Source: JAEYZS01 sp031374125 (GTDB lineage Bacteria; Bdellovibrionota; Bdellovibrionia; Bdellovibrionales; JAEYZS01). From it: DNA of 9,241 nt. Below, in pieces: positions 1 through 6,617 of the stretch. Under the pieces are notes generated by a model, which saw only the letters and a program-made list of their open reading frames with translations, had not been told where the DNA came from and made no database searches. The stretch's first letter is position 1. Each line of letters opens with the position of its first letter. The position numbers and the translations under genes were made by a program. The stretch lies in contig JANMFM010000234.1 in assembly GCA_031374125.1 (NCBI GenBank), forward strand, positions 1 through 9,241. The letters are read 5' to 3'.

Positions 1-14
1 GTTGGGCTTTTGTT

Positions 15-467
15 TTATTTAAGCGCAAGTCTCAGTGCTTTGCGGACTTCTTTGTCTACCGTGGAGAAGTTCTTTTTTATTTTAGTGTCTTTGCTAGATG
101 TGTGGCCTTTGACCCAAATTATTTCTGGATGAAGTTGATCATAAATTTTATAAAATTCTTTGTATAGATCTGCATTTGCTAATGGTGTTTGTTTTGCTTG
201 GCTTATGAAATTTGTTTTTTCTAATTTATCTCTTCTACTTATTAATCCCGCTACAGTTTGGCAATCTGTATATAAAGTCACTGATGCTGATTTTGGAGCA
301 GCGCTCAGTGCAGCGCTCAGTGATGCGATCACTCCTCTGATTTCTGCTCTGATGTTGTTCGATTCTTTGATTTCGCGAATAGTTAGTTTATCTGAGATCA
401 TATATCCAATCACAGCAAGACCGTGAGTCTTGCTAAAACTTGCATCTGTATAAATATCTAATTTCAT
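15..467 (-). CDS. Type I ribonuclease H-like protein
   Basis: This 150-residue protein has the RNase H fold of enzymes that cut the RNA strand of RNA:DNA hybrids in the cytoplasm. The four acidic catalytic positions can be placed: D8 in YTDAS, E42 in RAEIRG, D68 in YTDCQT and D138 in STVDKEVR. A histidine lies in WVKGHTSS (H122), where RNase HI has its flexible catalytic His. The length matches classical RNase HI (about 155 residues). The ATG overlaps the stop of the upstream helicase gene by four bases (ATGA), so translation is probably coupled and the two genes share an mRNA. The stretch SLSAALSAAP comes from a 12-bp tandem duplication. Assignment to the RNase H superfamily is secure; whether it is the main cellular rnhA or an accessory copy cannot be told here. 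Confidence 0.88.
   Translation of the reverse strand: MKLDIYTDASFSKTHGLAVIGYMISDKLTIREIKESNNIRAEIRGVIASLSAALSAAPKSASVTLYTDCQTVAGLISRRDKLEKTNFISQAKQTPLANADLYKEFYKIYDQLHPEIIWVKGHTSSKDTKIKKNFSTVDKEVRKALRLALK
298..321. repeat. 12-bp tandem duplication inside the RNase H gene
   Basis: The unit gcagcgctcagt occurs twice in a row, at 298-309 and 310-321. It is in frame and gives a repeated four-residue unit (LSAA-LSAA) around residues 50-57 of the RNase H-like protein, in the helix after catalytic E42. It looks like a simple replication-slippage duplication. Confidence 0.85.
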
Positions 468-2200
468 AATTCCTCAGCGAAGACTTTTTCGGTGATTTTC
501 CAGAACTTGTCTTGTTTGCGGGCGATTACATATGATGGAAGTCGAAATAGTTTTTGGTACTTGATCGCTTCACTAGGCGTTGTCATTTCCACTGAGAGCT
601 CGGGTCGTCTCAAATGGGAGCGTAAGAAATTGATGTGAAATTTTTTGATTGCTGATTGGTGATTAAAAAAATGTGCTTCGCTAATGTACTGAGCATCTAG
701 ATCATAATATCTGATTTCAAGGTATGCATTTCCGCTCTTGTCGCTTCTTTCAGTAAACGTAATTTTATCCGGCTTTAATACGTGGAAGTTTTTAGAAAGC
801 CTGGCTTGCTTTAGTTTTGCCTCTGCATCTACAAGTTCTGCATCGCATTTTTCGCAAGCCTGTGCTGTGATGTCGTTTTGAGTATCGCACTTGTGGCAGA
901 CTTTAAATCTGAATCTATAATTGCAAGGAGTAATCACTAATGTATTAGGATCTTGCGTGCCGCCTCTGCATTTACGACCAAAATGCTCATACACCATTCC
1001 ATCTTCATCTTGATAGCCCCAGAAATGATTTTGAAAATCACAAGCCGGACACGGAACTACAACTTCAACTGTGTCTTTCATTGGTTTTTTGTCTGATATC
1101 TCTGGCTTATAAATGTCATGTCTCATTCCCGTGTAATCTAAAACATAACAATCTTTTTTGCCTTCACAGAGCCTAAGTCCTCTTCCCACGATCTGCTGGT
1201 AAAGACTGTTTGATTCTGTCGGGCGTAAGATTGCGATCACATCCACATGAGGAGCATCAAATCCTGTTGTAAGTACCGATACGTTCACCAGATATTTGAA
1301 TTTTTTGTCTTTAAAATCTTTAACGATCTGGTCGCGATCTGCCATGTCTGTGTCACCCAGAACTAATCTTGCTTGATTTTTTGGTAGATAGGTCATGATC
1401 TCTTCTGCGTGCCTTACTGACGCACTAAAGATCATCACACCCTGTCTAGAGTAGCGCTCTGTGATGTCTACAATGTTATTGATAATGAGTGGTGTGAGTT
1501 TTTTCTGACTCTTTAGGATTTCCTCGATGTCTGATGTCGTATACATACCATTTTTTTCAGTTAACTCTGAGAAATCATAACTCGTCACCGGAATATCAAT
1601 CTTAATCGGAATTGTTAGGAATTTATTTTTTATCATGTAAGAAAGCGGAAGCTCATATACACATTTCTTAAAGAATCTTTTTTTGTCCGTCTTGATTTCG
1701 CCAATCGCAGAGTATTCGTAAATCCAACCCAACCCCAAACGATAAGGTGTGGCCGTAAGACCTAGAATACAGAGTTTGGGATTTCGCTCTTGAAGTTTTT
1801 TAATTACATCTTGATACTGAGTGGATCCTTCTTCAGCTAATCTATGGCACTCATCAATTACCAGAAGTGAGAAATCATTAAAAAAATCGTCCGGAGCTCT
1901 AGCTACTGATTGTACTCCTCCAAAGATTGCTTTTTGATTGAAATCTTTTTTACCAAGACTTGCTGAGAAAATTCCAGCTTCCAAGTCGTAGCTTTTGTAT
2001 TTTTCATAGTTCTGGTGGACGAGTTCTTTCACATGAGCAAGGACAAGCACTCTGCCCTTAGCAATGCGTGCAAGCTCTGCGATCACAAGACTCTTACCCG
2101 CCCCAGTTGGCAACACGACAACTGCGGGATCGCGTGATTTCTTGAATGAATTAACGACGCTATTTACAGCGTCTTGTTGATAGTCCCTGAGCTTATACAT
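464..2200 (-). CDS. radD: RadD (YejH) family SF2 helicase-like repair ATPase
   Basis: At 578 residues this is the size of E. coli RadD (586), and it follows that protein closely from memory. RadD is a cytoplasmic ATPase of superfamily 2 that acts in repair of DNA breaks and interacts with SSB and RecA. Visible motifs: Walker A PTGAGKS at 31-37, HVKEL at 56-60, DECH box at 116-119, TAT at 149-151, TTGFDAPHVD at 311-320 and motif VI QIVGRGLR at 336-343. The C-terminal half carries the RadD cysteine set: C384/C387, C411, C426, and the CHKC and CEKC pairs at 435/438 and 449/452, probably zinc-binding. The ATG at 2200 is preceded by only a weak ribosome binding site. It lies 66 bp after the response regulator and overlaps the downstream RNase H gene by 4 bp. 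No motif appears to be missing, so it should be functional. Confidence 0.95.
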   Translation of the reverse strand: MYKLRDYQQDAVNSVVNSFKKSRDPAVVVLPTGAGKSLVIAELARIAKGRVLVLAHVKELVHQNYEKYKSYDLEAGIFSASLGKKDFNQKAIFGGVQSVARAPDDFFNDFSLLVIDECHRLAEEGSTQYQDVIKKLQERNPKLCILGLTATPYRLGLGWIYEYSAIGEIKTDKKRFFKKCVYELPLSYMIKNKFLTIPIKIDIPVTSYDFSELTEKNGMYTTSDIEEILKSQKKLTPLIINNIVDITERYSRQGVMIFSASVRHAEEIMTYLPKNQARLVLGDTDMADRDQIVKDFKDKKFKYLVNVSVLTTGFDAPHVDVIAILRPTESNSLYQQIVGRGLRLCEGKKDCYVLDYTGMRHDIYKPEISDKKPMKDTVEVVVPCPACDFQNHFWGYQDEDGMVYEHFGRKCRGGTQDPNTLVITPCNYRFRFKVCHKCDTQNDITAQACEKCDAELVDAEAKLKQARLSKNFHVLKPDKITFTERSDKSGNAYLEIRYYDLDAQYISEAHFFNHQSAIKKFHINFLRSHLRRPELSVEMTTPSEAIKYQKLFRLPSYVIARKQDKFWKITEKVFAEEL

Positions 2201-2266
2201 GCGCCGTAATAATAATGGTTATAAATTTTTTTGCAATGGCATAAATGTATCAACTTAAAGTACAGA

Positions 2267-2641
2267 CTAAACATGTAGTCGAGCGGCAATTTCTTTTATT
2301 AGATATTCAGCCTCGAAGGGTTTTTCGAATACCTTTAGAATTTGAAGTTCATGCGCTCTTTCTGCAGAGAGATCATTAAAACCGGAACAAATGAACATCA
2401 GAGGCTTGTGGCTCGTCAATTCTGAGATCTTTTTAGCGAGCGTAATCCCGTCTCCACCAGGCATACGGACGTCAGAAACAACCACGTCATACCTGTTGGC
2501 TAGTACTAAAGTAAATGCAACCACACCATTGATCGCTTCAGTCACTTTTGCGCCCCGCGATTCAAACATATCTCTAATAATTTCGCGTAGCATTTCATCG
2601 TCTTCAACAACCAAAAAGTTTTTTCCTTCAAAGATCTTCAT
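2267..2641 (-). CDS. Single-domain response regulator (CheY-like receiver)
   Basis: A 124-residue stand-alone receiver domain with no output domain. The phosphoacceptor is D57 in SDVRMPGGDG. The acidic pocket is in VVEDDE (residues 11-16), S86 in ICSGF takes the place of the conserved Thr/Ser, and K107 in EKPF is the invariant lysine. Proteins of this type pass a phosphoryl group by protein-protein contact or act as relay intermediates. Its ATG overlaps the stop of the upstream histidine kinase by 4 bp (ATGA), so the two are almost certainly co-translated and the kinase is the likely phosphodonor. The downstream target (motility, development or another phosphotransfer protein) cannot be read from the window. 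It is followed after 66 bp by radD on the same strand, with no obvious terminator between. Confidence 0.93.
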   Translation of the reverse strand: MKIFEGKNFLVVEDDEMLREIIRDMFESRGAKVTEAINGVVAFTLVLANRYDVVVSDVRMPGGDGITLAKKISELTSHKPLMFICSGFNDLSAERAHELQILKVFEKPFEAEYLIKEIAARLHV

Positions 2642-4656
2642 ACGACGCTACCGTTCTTAGCCTTTGCAAGAATTGGCAACTCAATTACAAAGCGGGTGTT
2701 TGCTGAATGACTATCATACCAAATTTTGCCCCCATGCGATTTTACGATGCCGTTCGAAATACTCAGACCTAGCCCAGTCCCCTTGCCAATCTCTTTCGTC
2801 GTAAAGAATGGATTCATCATCTTATCTTTTACATGGGCAGCAATACCGGCGCCACTGTCTGTCACGCTCAAAATGCAGAAATTCTCGCTTCGTGTTACTT
2901 CAATTTTAATCCATTTTATGCTGAGCTTCTCAATGGCATCAATCGAGTTACCGATAAGATTCATGATCACTTGCGAAAGCTCAGTTAACTTGCCTGAAAT
3001 TTGAAAATCAGTTTCTATGTCTTTCACCAATCTGATTTCAGACTGAATCAGTTTTTCCTGACACAGATCTAAAGTAGCTTCTATCACAGACGAGATAGAT
3101 AAATCTTGGGCCTCATCGCGATCTGAATTCCTTGAAAAAAGACGAAGGCCCTTTATTATTTTTGCAATCCGATGTGCAGTAATTTTAATTTCTTCGACTT
3201 GTCTGATTGCTTTCTCTGAAGAAATTGATCCGCTCGCATACTCTTCTAATAACATTGAAGCCTTCGCATTTATTATAGCGAGTGGTGTGTTTATTTCGTG
3301 CGCAATGCCTCCAGCCATCTCACCAAGTGAAGAGAGCTTTGCAGATTCGACCAATTTTGCAGCCATATTTTGGCGGTCGAGCTCTAACATTTTTATTTCT
3401 GTAATGTCTGTAACGATCACAAAAAAACCCACGACGATACCATCTTGAAAGTCGGGAAGATAACTAGCGAGAGTAGAACGCGAACTTCCATCTGGGATCG
3501 GGATAATGCGCTCAAACGATTGAGCCTCTCCGTCGAGCGCATTTTTCATATAGGGGTAGTTTAACTCAAATATTTCTTTGCCCAAAAGTTCACACATCGG
3601 GCGCCCTAATATCTGCTCTGGAGTTTTGCCGAAATATTCAGAATAGCTTTTGTTGGCGTTGAGATTAATGAGATTTTTATCCCAATGACCAATCATTGCC
3701 GGAACGCCATCTAACATTTGCTTTAAATAAGTTCGATTTCTTTCGATTGCCAACGAGGCTGTTTTTTCTGCAGTAACATCAGTGAAACTTGTAACAACCC
3801 TCGAAGGCTCGGCTTTGCCAGAAATAAAAATCGGAGTGGAGTTAATTCGAATCCAGCGAAGTTCCGAATTGGGTCGATGAATACCCATAATCACGTTTCT
3901 TTGCTTTTTCCCAGTTTTTAAAGCTAGTGCAGCGGGATGCTCCAAGCCAGGAAATGCCGAACCATCTTCTTTTATGGACCGCCAATTCTTATCCATCGAA
4001 GTCTTCCCAACCAATTGATCGGCTGTCAAACCAAGAACATCCAAGGCGGCCGAATTAAATTCAATGATTTTGAGATCCAGATCTTGCAAGACAACGCCCT
4101 CTGCAAGGTTTTCGACTGCGATTTTCTTATATTGAATTTTTTCAACTTCTACTTTTTGTAGTTCAACTATTTGTCGTAATTCTAAAAGTCGAGAGATTTG
4201 AATCGATAAAGCCTTGAGTGAATTTTTTTGCTTTTCAGTAAGAATTTTTGGAACGTGATCTATGACACAAAGAGTGCCAATTATGTGCCCGTCTGGAGAC
4301 AGTAACGGAGCACCCGCATAAAAGACCAAATTTGGATTCGAGGTCACCAATGGATTATCGCTGAAACGCTCGTCTTTACGAGAATCTGAAACTATGAAAA
4401 GCTCTCTATCTAAAATGGCATGCGCGCAAAAAGCAAGCTCACGGGGCGTCTGTTCTTCGCTTAGGCCATGCTTCGATTTAAACCACTGTCGATTTTCATC
4501 AACTAAAGAAACCAACGCAATTGGCGTGTCGCAAATTTGCGAGGCAATTAGCGTTAAGTCGTCGAAATCCTTTTCTGGTAGCGTATCCAAAATATTTAAG
4601 CGTTTGAGCGAAGCTAGTCGCTCTTCTTCTTGCGGGTGTTTCGGAGCTGATTTCAT
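2638..4656 (-). CDS. GAF-PAS-PAS hybrid-input sensor histidine kinase
   Basis: A 672-residue soluble sensor kinase; no membrane helix or signal peptide is visible, so it should sense a cytoplasmic signal. Domain order: GAF at about 25-160 (FDDLTLIASQICDTP to GTLCVID), PAS at about 182-298 ending in FTDVTAEK, a second PAS at about 308-422 ending in VTDITEIK, then HisKA with phosphoacceptor H453 in IAHEINTPL, and an HATPase domain with N566/N570 (N box), DSGAG at 600-604 (G1), PFFTTK at 616-621 and GKGTGLGL at 624-631 (G2). All kinase boxes are intact. Neither the GAF nor the PAS domains show an obvious haem or flavin motif, so the ligand is unknown. The ATG at 4656 lacks a clear Shine-Dalgarno sequence; GAGAG lies somewhat far upstream. 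It overlaps the response regulator by 4 bp and has its own promoter at 4692-4720. Confidence 0.94.
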   Translation of the reverse strand: MKSAPKHPQEEERLASLKRLNILDTLPEKDFDDLTLIASQICDTPIALVSLVDENRQWFKSKHGLSEEQTPRELAFCAHAILDRELFIVSDSRKDERFSDNPLVTSNPNLVFYAGAPLLSPDGHIIGTLCVIDHVPKILTEKQKNSLKALSIQISRLLELRQIVELQKVEVEKIQYKKIAVENLAEGVVLQDLDLKIIEFNSAALDVLGLTADQLVGKTSMDKNWRSIKEDGSAFPGLEHPAALALKTGKKQRNVIMGIHRPNSELRWIRINSTPIFISGKAEPSRVVTSFTDVTAEKTASLAIERNRTYLKQMLDGVPAMIGHWDKNLINLNANKSYSEYFGKTPEQILGRPMCELLGKEIFELNYPYMKNALDGEAQSFERIIPIPDGSSRSTLASYLPDFQDGIVVGFFVIVTDITEIKMLELDRQNMAAKLVESAKLSSLGEMAGGIAHEINTPLAIINAKASMLLEEYASGSISSEKAIRQVEEIKITAHRIAKIIKGLRLFSRNSDRDEAQDLSISSVIEATLDLCQEKLIQSEIRLVKDIETDFQISGKLTELSQVIMNLIGNSIDAIEKLSIKWIKIEVTRSENFCILSVTDSGAGIAAHVKDKMMNPFFTTKEIGKGTGLGLSISNGIVKSHGGKIWYDSHSANTRFVIELPILAKAKNGSVV

Positions 4657-4691
4657 TTAAACAGTATGCTCTCAATTAAATATCGAGGCTA

Positions 4692-4720
4692 ATTATAATT
4701 TGTCGATATTGACATGGAAA
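4692..4720 (-). promoter_or_regulatory. Promoter of the sensor kinase gene with palindrome in the spacer
   Basis: On the minus strand a perfect -10 TATAAT (4697-4692) lies 17 bp from a TTTCCA -35 (4720-4715, four of six matches to TTGACA), which places the start of transcription roughly 25-30 bases before the kinase ATG. The 17-bp spacer contains the near-palindrome TGTCAATATCGACA (4701-4714; arms TGTC/GACA, one mismatched pair inside), positioned where a bound repressor would block RNA polymerase. On the plus strand the same bases hold a TTGACA but no matching -10, so a divergent promoter is not supported. Confidence 0.55.
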
Positions 4721-4785
4721 GGCTAAGCGTCCCAAGCCAGACTAGAGCGTATAGACGCACATTACTTTAGCATTAGTTACTCAGC

Positions 4786-4900
4786 CCAACTCCTGAATCT
4801 ACTCAAAACTGGTGCTTCCACTTGGACTTTTCTTGAACACCGAAAAACAAGCCGTGTAGATTCAAATAGTTGGAGCGATGGGATCGCCTCCACCATTTTT
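4786..4900 (+). ncRNA. Candidate structured small RNA ending in a terminator-like hairpin
   Basis: Three nested pairings can be read: CCAACT (4786-4791) with AGTTGG (4868-4873); TGAATCTAC (4794-4802) with GTAGATTCA (4856-4864), a perfect 9-bp stem; and GGTGcTTC (4811-4818) with GAA-CACC (4835-4841) inside. Directly after it a GC-rich hairpin, GGAGCGAT (4872-4879) / ATCGCCTCC (4883-4891) with a GGG loop and one bulged C, is followed by ACCATTTTT, like a factor-independent terminator reading to the right. The outer stem and the terminator share GG at 4872-4873, so they partly exclude each other. No good plus-strand promoter was found upstream, and I recognise no known RNA family (not 4.5S, 6S or tmRNA as I know them). 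It could instead be a mobile repeat. Confidence 0.4.
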
Positions 4901-4915
4901 GAAGTTTTACTAAGG

Positions 4916-4947
4916 ATCAATATGCAACACTTCTGTTGCATATTGAT
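4916..4947. terminator. Perfect 14-bp stem-loop, possible bidirectional terminator
   Basis: ATCAATATGCAACA (4916-4929) and its exact complement (4934-4947) enclose a CTTC loop. It lies about 10 bases after the stop of the minus-strand unknown gene (4957-5295), the expected place for a terminator. However, the stem is AT-rich and the minus-strand side lacks a T-run; the plus-strand side is more T-rich (TTATCTTTATT). It may be a terminator for either strand or a protein-binding palindrome. Confidence 0.5.
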
Positions 4948-4956
4948 TTATCTTTA

Positions 4957-5295
4957 TTAATATACTTCTACTAAATTATTGACTGAGTTCCCATTCATTG
5001 TTCTTACGTGCAAAAGGTAACGCCCAGGTTTCATAAAGCCCACGTCTACTGAAGTTTCGAAGCGAGATTGTCCTGGTACACACTCTTCGGAAGGATCAAT
5101 TTCTAAAATAGGTTGTACAACTAATACATCAGATTGAACCTGTGTTTTTACTTCCTTGAGTTTCATGCAACGTGAAGGAACGTTTCCTGTCAAAAATACT
5201 TTGTTAACAGAATCCTTAGACTGAAAATAAGCTTGTGAAACGGACGCATACATAAAATCGTCTGGCTCTTTGGTTTTAGTTGTACGAACGTTCAC
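4957..5295 (-). CDS. Unknown protein, probably a 5'-truncated secreted protein
   Basis: The 112-residue frame starts at a GTG (5295) with a weak GGAC upstream. The open frame extends back only to a TGA at 5332-5334 and contains no ATG. I do not recognise the family. The C-terminal half looks like an immunoglobulin-like or beta-sandwich segment (MKPGRYLLHVRT, NNLVEVY at the end), and two cysteines (C43, C72) could form a disulfide; both would suit an exported protein, yet there is no signal peptide in this or the neighbouring minus frames upstream. The plus-strand gene at 5327 starts right at that boundary. I infer that the first part of the gene was lost in a rearrangement near 5330; alternatively it is a genuine small cytoplasmic protein. 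A stem-loop follows it at 4916-4947. Confidence 0.55.
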   Translation of the reverse strand: MNVRTTKTKEPDDFMYASVSQAYFQSKDSVNKVFLTGNVPSRCMKLKEVKTQVQSDVLVVQPILEIDPSEECVPGQSRFETSVDVGFMKPGRYLLHVRTMNGNSVNNLVEVY

Positions 5296-5326
5296 TCGTC
5301 CAACATTTTGATTGTCGTTATTCGTA

Positions 5327-5605
5327 ATGGATCAGATCAAAATCTTAATAAGACAGCGAGACAATTTGAATGGTGAACAGCTCAAGAAAATAGATTCGCA
5401 AATTTTAAATCTACTTTCAAACTATTATCAAATAATGATCAATGCACATCCGTTTGTACGGATTAATCATTCTCTTTTTATGAATCAAGTGAATTTAGTT
5501 TTAGTAGAATTAGGGAAGAAAAGTCTTCCACATGCTGAAATGGATTGGTTAGCTATGATCCTAGATAGCAAGCAGTTTAGGATGCTATTTTATGAAACAG
5601 ATTAA
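5327..5605 (+). CDS. Unknown 92-residue protein
   Basis: The frame is open from 5312 (a TTG after a TGA), but the first ATG at 5327 is the more likely start. No Shine-Dalgarno sequence is visible before either. The protein is probably all-helical and soluble, with an amphipathic N-terminal half (MDQIKILIRQRDNL, IDSQILNLLSNYY), a middle part with HPFVRINHSLF and a C-terminus KQFRMLFYETD. There are no membrane segments, cysteines or catalytic motifs that I can name. Residue use is protein-like and no competing long frame exists on the opposite strand, which supports it being real. It diverges from the truncated unknown gene at 4957-5295 with about 31 bases between the starts, leaving almost no room for promoters. 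An 8-bp inverted repeat, ATTTTGAT (5305-5312) / ATCAAAAT (5336-5343), spans its start. Confidence 0.5.
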   Translation: MDQIKILIRQRDNLNGEQLKKIDSQILNLLSNYYQIMINAHPFVRINHSLFMNQVNLVLVELGKKSLPHAEMDWLAMILDSKQFRMLFYETD

Positions 5606-5629
5606 TAATGGATAACAATTCAATAAAGA

Positions 5630-5728
5630 TTAAGAACAGCTCCTTTGATTTACGACGATCTCGCCTTGGATAGCAAGGTCGGTCTGACTTTCAAAACGGA
5701 ACCAAACTCCGTCGTTCAAATCAATCAT
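5630..5728 (-). CDS. Possible 32-residue small protein
   Basis: A short frame from ATG at 5728 to TAA at 5630 encodes 32 residues, beginning MIDLNDGVWFRF and ending NQRSCS. It is preceded by AAAGG seven bases before the ATG, a fair ribosome binding site. It sits 44 bp after the end of the DUF454 gene on the same strand, so it could be the third gene of the haemoglobin operon. The sequence is rich in alternating hydrophobic and polar residues (strand-like) and carries one cysteine near its end. I do not recognise it. It could equally be the start of a larger gene that has been cut, since the C-terminus runs into the region next to 5605. Confidence 0.35.
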   Translation of the reverse strand: MIDLNDGVWFRFESQTDLAIQGEIVVNQRSCS

Positions 5729-5772
5729 TTTTTAGCCTTTACAAAATAAAAAGCGGCTTTCAAAAATAACTG

Positions 5773-6159
5773 CTAATCTTTAACCAATTCATTGCGGGTT
5801 AGAATAAAAATTGAGACTGCGGTAAGTAATCCAATCACAAACCCTTTAACCCAAATGTTATCGACACTGAGAACGATAGATATTATAGAAATAATAATCA
5901 TGATTAACGCAAGAACTTTAGTCGGTCGAGAAATCGAACGATTCTTTTCCCAAGCCTGGAGTATTTTTCCAAGTACTGGATGAGTATAAATCCAAGTGTG
6001 AGTCCTTTCACTGCTCTTTAAAAAGCACCAAGCTGCCAGTAAGATAAAGGGAGTTGTCGGAAGAAGCGGCAAGATAACACCAATCAAGCCCAGTCCCACA
6101 GATAGAAATCCAAGAACAAATATTGAAGTCCGTAAAAATCGATTCTTATAAACTGCCAT
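5773..6159 (-). CDS. DUF454 (YbaN-like) inner-membrane protein
   Basis: This 128-residue protein matches the DUF454 family (E. coli YbaN, about 125 residues). The family hallmark is visible: GVILPLLPTTPFILLAAWCFLKSS at about 27-50, then SERTHTWIYTHPVLG, W70 in AWEKNRSI and a basic turn before the last helices. Three to four hydrophobic segments (about 10-45, 82-98 and 104-122) make it an inner-membrane protein. Its biochemical role is unknown for the family. The first codons overlap the end of the truncated haemoglobin gene by 14 bp, so the two are translated from one mRNA. The pairing suggests, but does not prove, a membrane partner for the haemoglobin. Confidence 0.88.
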   Translation of the reverse strand: MAVYKNRFLRTSIFVLGFLSVGLGLIGVILPLLPTTPFILLAAWCFLKSSERTHTWIYTHPVLGKILQAWEKNRSISRPTKVLALIMIIISIISIVLSVDNIWVKGFVIGLLTAVSIFILTRNELVKD

Positions 6160-6544
6160 GTGATCTTTTGAGTGCGTCGTTTTTCATAGTTAAGCTGTCC
6201 CCCATCCGTTCAGAAATCAATTTCCAAAGAGCCACCTGTGCAGGGGGAAGATGAGTTTTTAAAGTTTCATCAAAAAGAAAAAGCCACTGAGTAAGAAACT
6301 CTCGATTAAAGCCTGCCAAAAAATGCTTTTCCACAGGATCATAGGAAATCGGCATATAACGATCTCCACCAAACCGCATCCACCAAAAATGCGTCAATCT
6401 TTTAATATGCTCCGGCCAATCATGAACCGATTCAAAAGGAACCCGAAGCAACGGATCGTTCTGCACCCGAGTATAAAAATCATCAACAACATTAAAAATA
6501 TCATCATGAGAAAATTCAATACCATTAACCGTGACAGTCTTCAT
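6146..6544 (-). CDS. Group III truncated haemoglobin
   Basis: A 132-residue cytoplasmic haem protein of the truncated haemoglobin group III (Campylobacter Ctb-like) class, which bind O2 or NO and are linked to nitrosative or low-oxygen physiology. Signatures: F23-Y24 (Tyr at the B10-like distal position), the run WPEHIKRLTHFWWMRFGG at 43-60, proximal histidine candidate H74 in PVEKHFLAGF and the following FLTQWLFLFDETL with Trp87 in the haem pocket helix. The start is well supported: AGGAG lies six bases before the ATG at 6544. It overlaps the DUF454 gene downstream by 14 bp. A TTGACA and short inverted repeats sit upstream (6567-6606). No nitrite, nitrate or NO-reductase gene is present in the window to fix its role. 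Confidence 0.9.
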   Translation of the reverse strand: MKTVTVNGIEFSHDDIFNVVDDFYTRVQNDPLLRVPFESVHDWPEHIKRLTHFWWMRFGGDRYMPISYDPVEKHFLAGFNREFLTQWLFLFDETLKTHLPPAQVALWKLISERMGDSLTMKNDALKRSHGSL

Positions 6545-6566
6545 TCACTGCTCCTAGACAGCCACC

Positions 6567-6606
6567 AACATGCAACGATGAACTTGAGCTGTCAACTTTA
6601 GTAAAG
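6567..6606 (-). promoter_or_regulatory. Weak promoter and inverted repeats before the haemoglobin gene
   Basis: On the minus strand a perfect TTGACA -35 (6595-6590) is followed after 17 bp by CATGTT (6572-6567), a poor -10. Overlapping it, TTGA-N4-TCAA (6584-6595) and the perfect 11-bp palindrome CTTTAGTAAAG (6596-6606) could be regulator sites. The first resembles an FNR-type half-site pair, but the arms are two bases too close for FNR/DNR. The operator idea is inference. Confidence 0.3.
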
Positions 6607-6617
6607 TATTAGCCCTG

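Larger units (their letters stand above)
4721..4956. other. Non-coding stretch with RNA-like structures
   Basis: With the kinase promoter this completes a 300-bp gap (4657-4956) without a convincing gene. It contains a small hairpin GCGT/ACGC near 4747-4758, the extended stem structure and terminator-like hairpin listed at 4786-4900, and the 14-bp stem-loop at 4916-4947. One plus frame stays open from 4727 to the TAA near 4956 but has no start codon before an ATG close to its end, and a 39-codon minus-strand ORF starts at 4896. Neither has a ribosome binding site or a recognisable product. Confidence 0.5.

Noticed and set aside
160..426. Opposite-strand open frames inside RNase H, the response regulator, the kinase, the haemoglobin and DoxX-like genes
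   Set aside because: They lie antisense to well-recognised genes, lack ribosome binding sites and encode no known domain.
4781..4880. Integron attC-like site: GCCCAAC and GTTGG with a folded core
   Set aside because: The left box fits RYYYAAC, but the right partner reads GTTGGAG instead of GTTRRRY, and no integrase or cassette array is present.
4850..4896. Possible tRNA or tmRNA 3' end (TTCAAAT, ...CCTCCACCA)
   Set aside because: The bases around TTCAAAT do not pair as a T-stem and no acceptor-stem partner or cloverleaf is found upstream.
4727..4956. Open plus-strand frame of 76 codons and a 39-codon minus-strand ORF in the gap
   Set aside because: The first has no start codon until near its end; neither has a ribosome binding site or a recognisable product. 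Both can be by-products of the inverted repeats.
6584..6595. FNR/DNR-type box before the haemoglobin gene (TTGA-TCAA)
   Set aside because: The arms are four bases apart, whereas the FNR-type site needs six between these half-sites.
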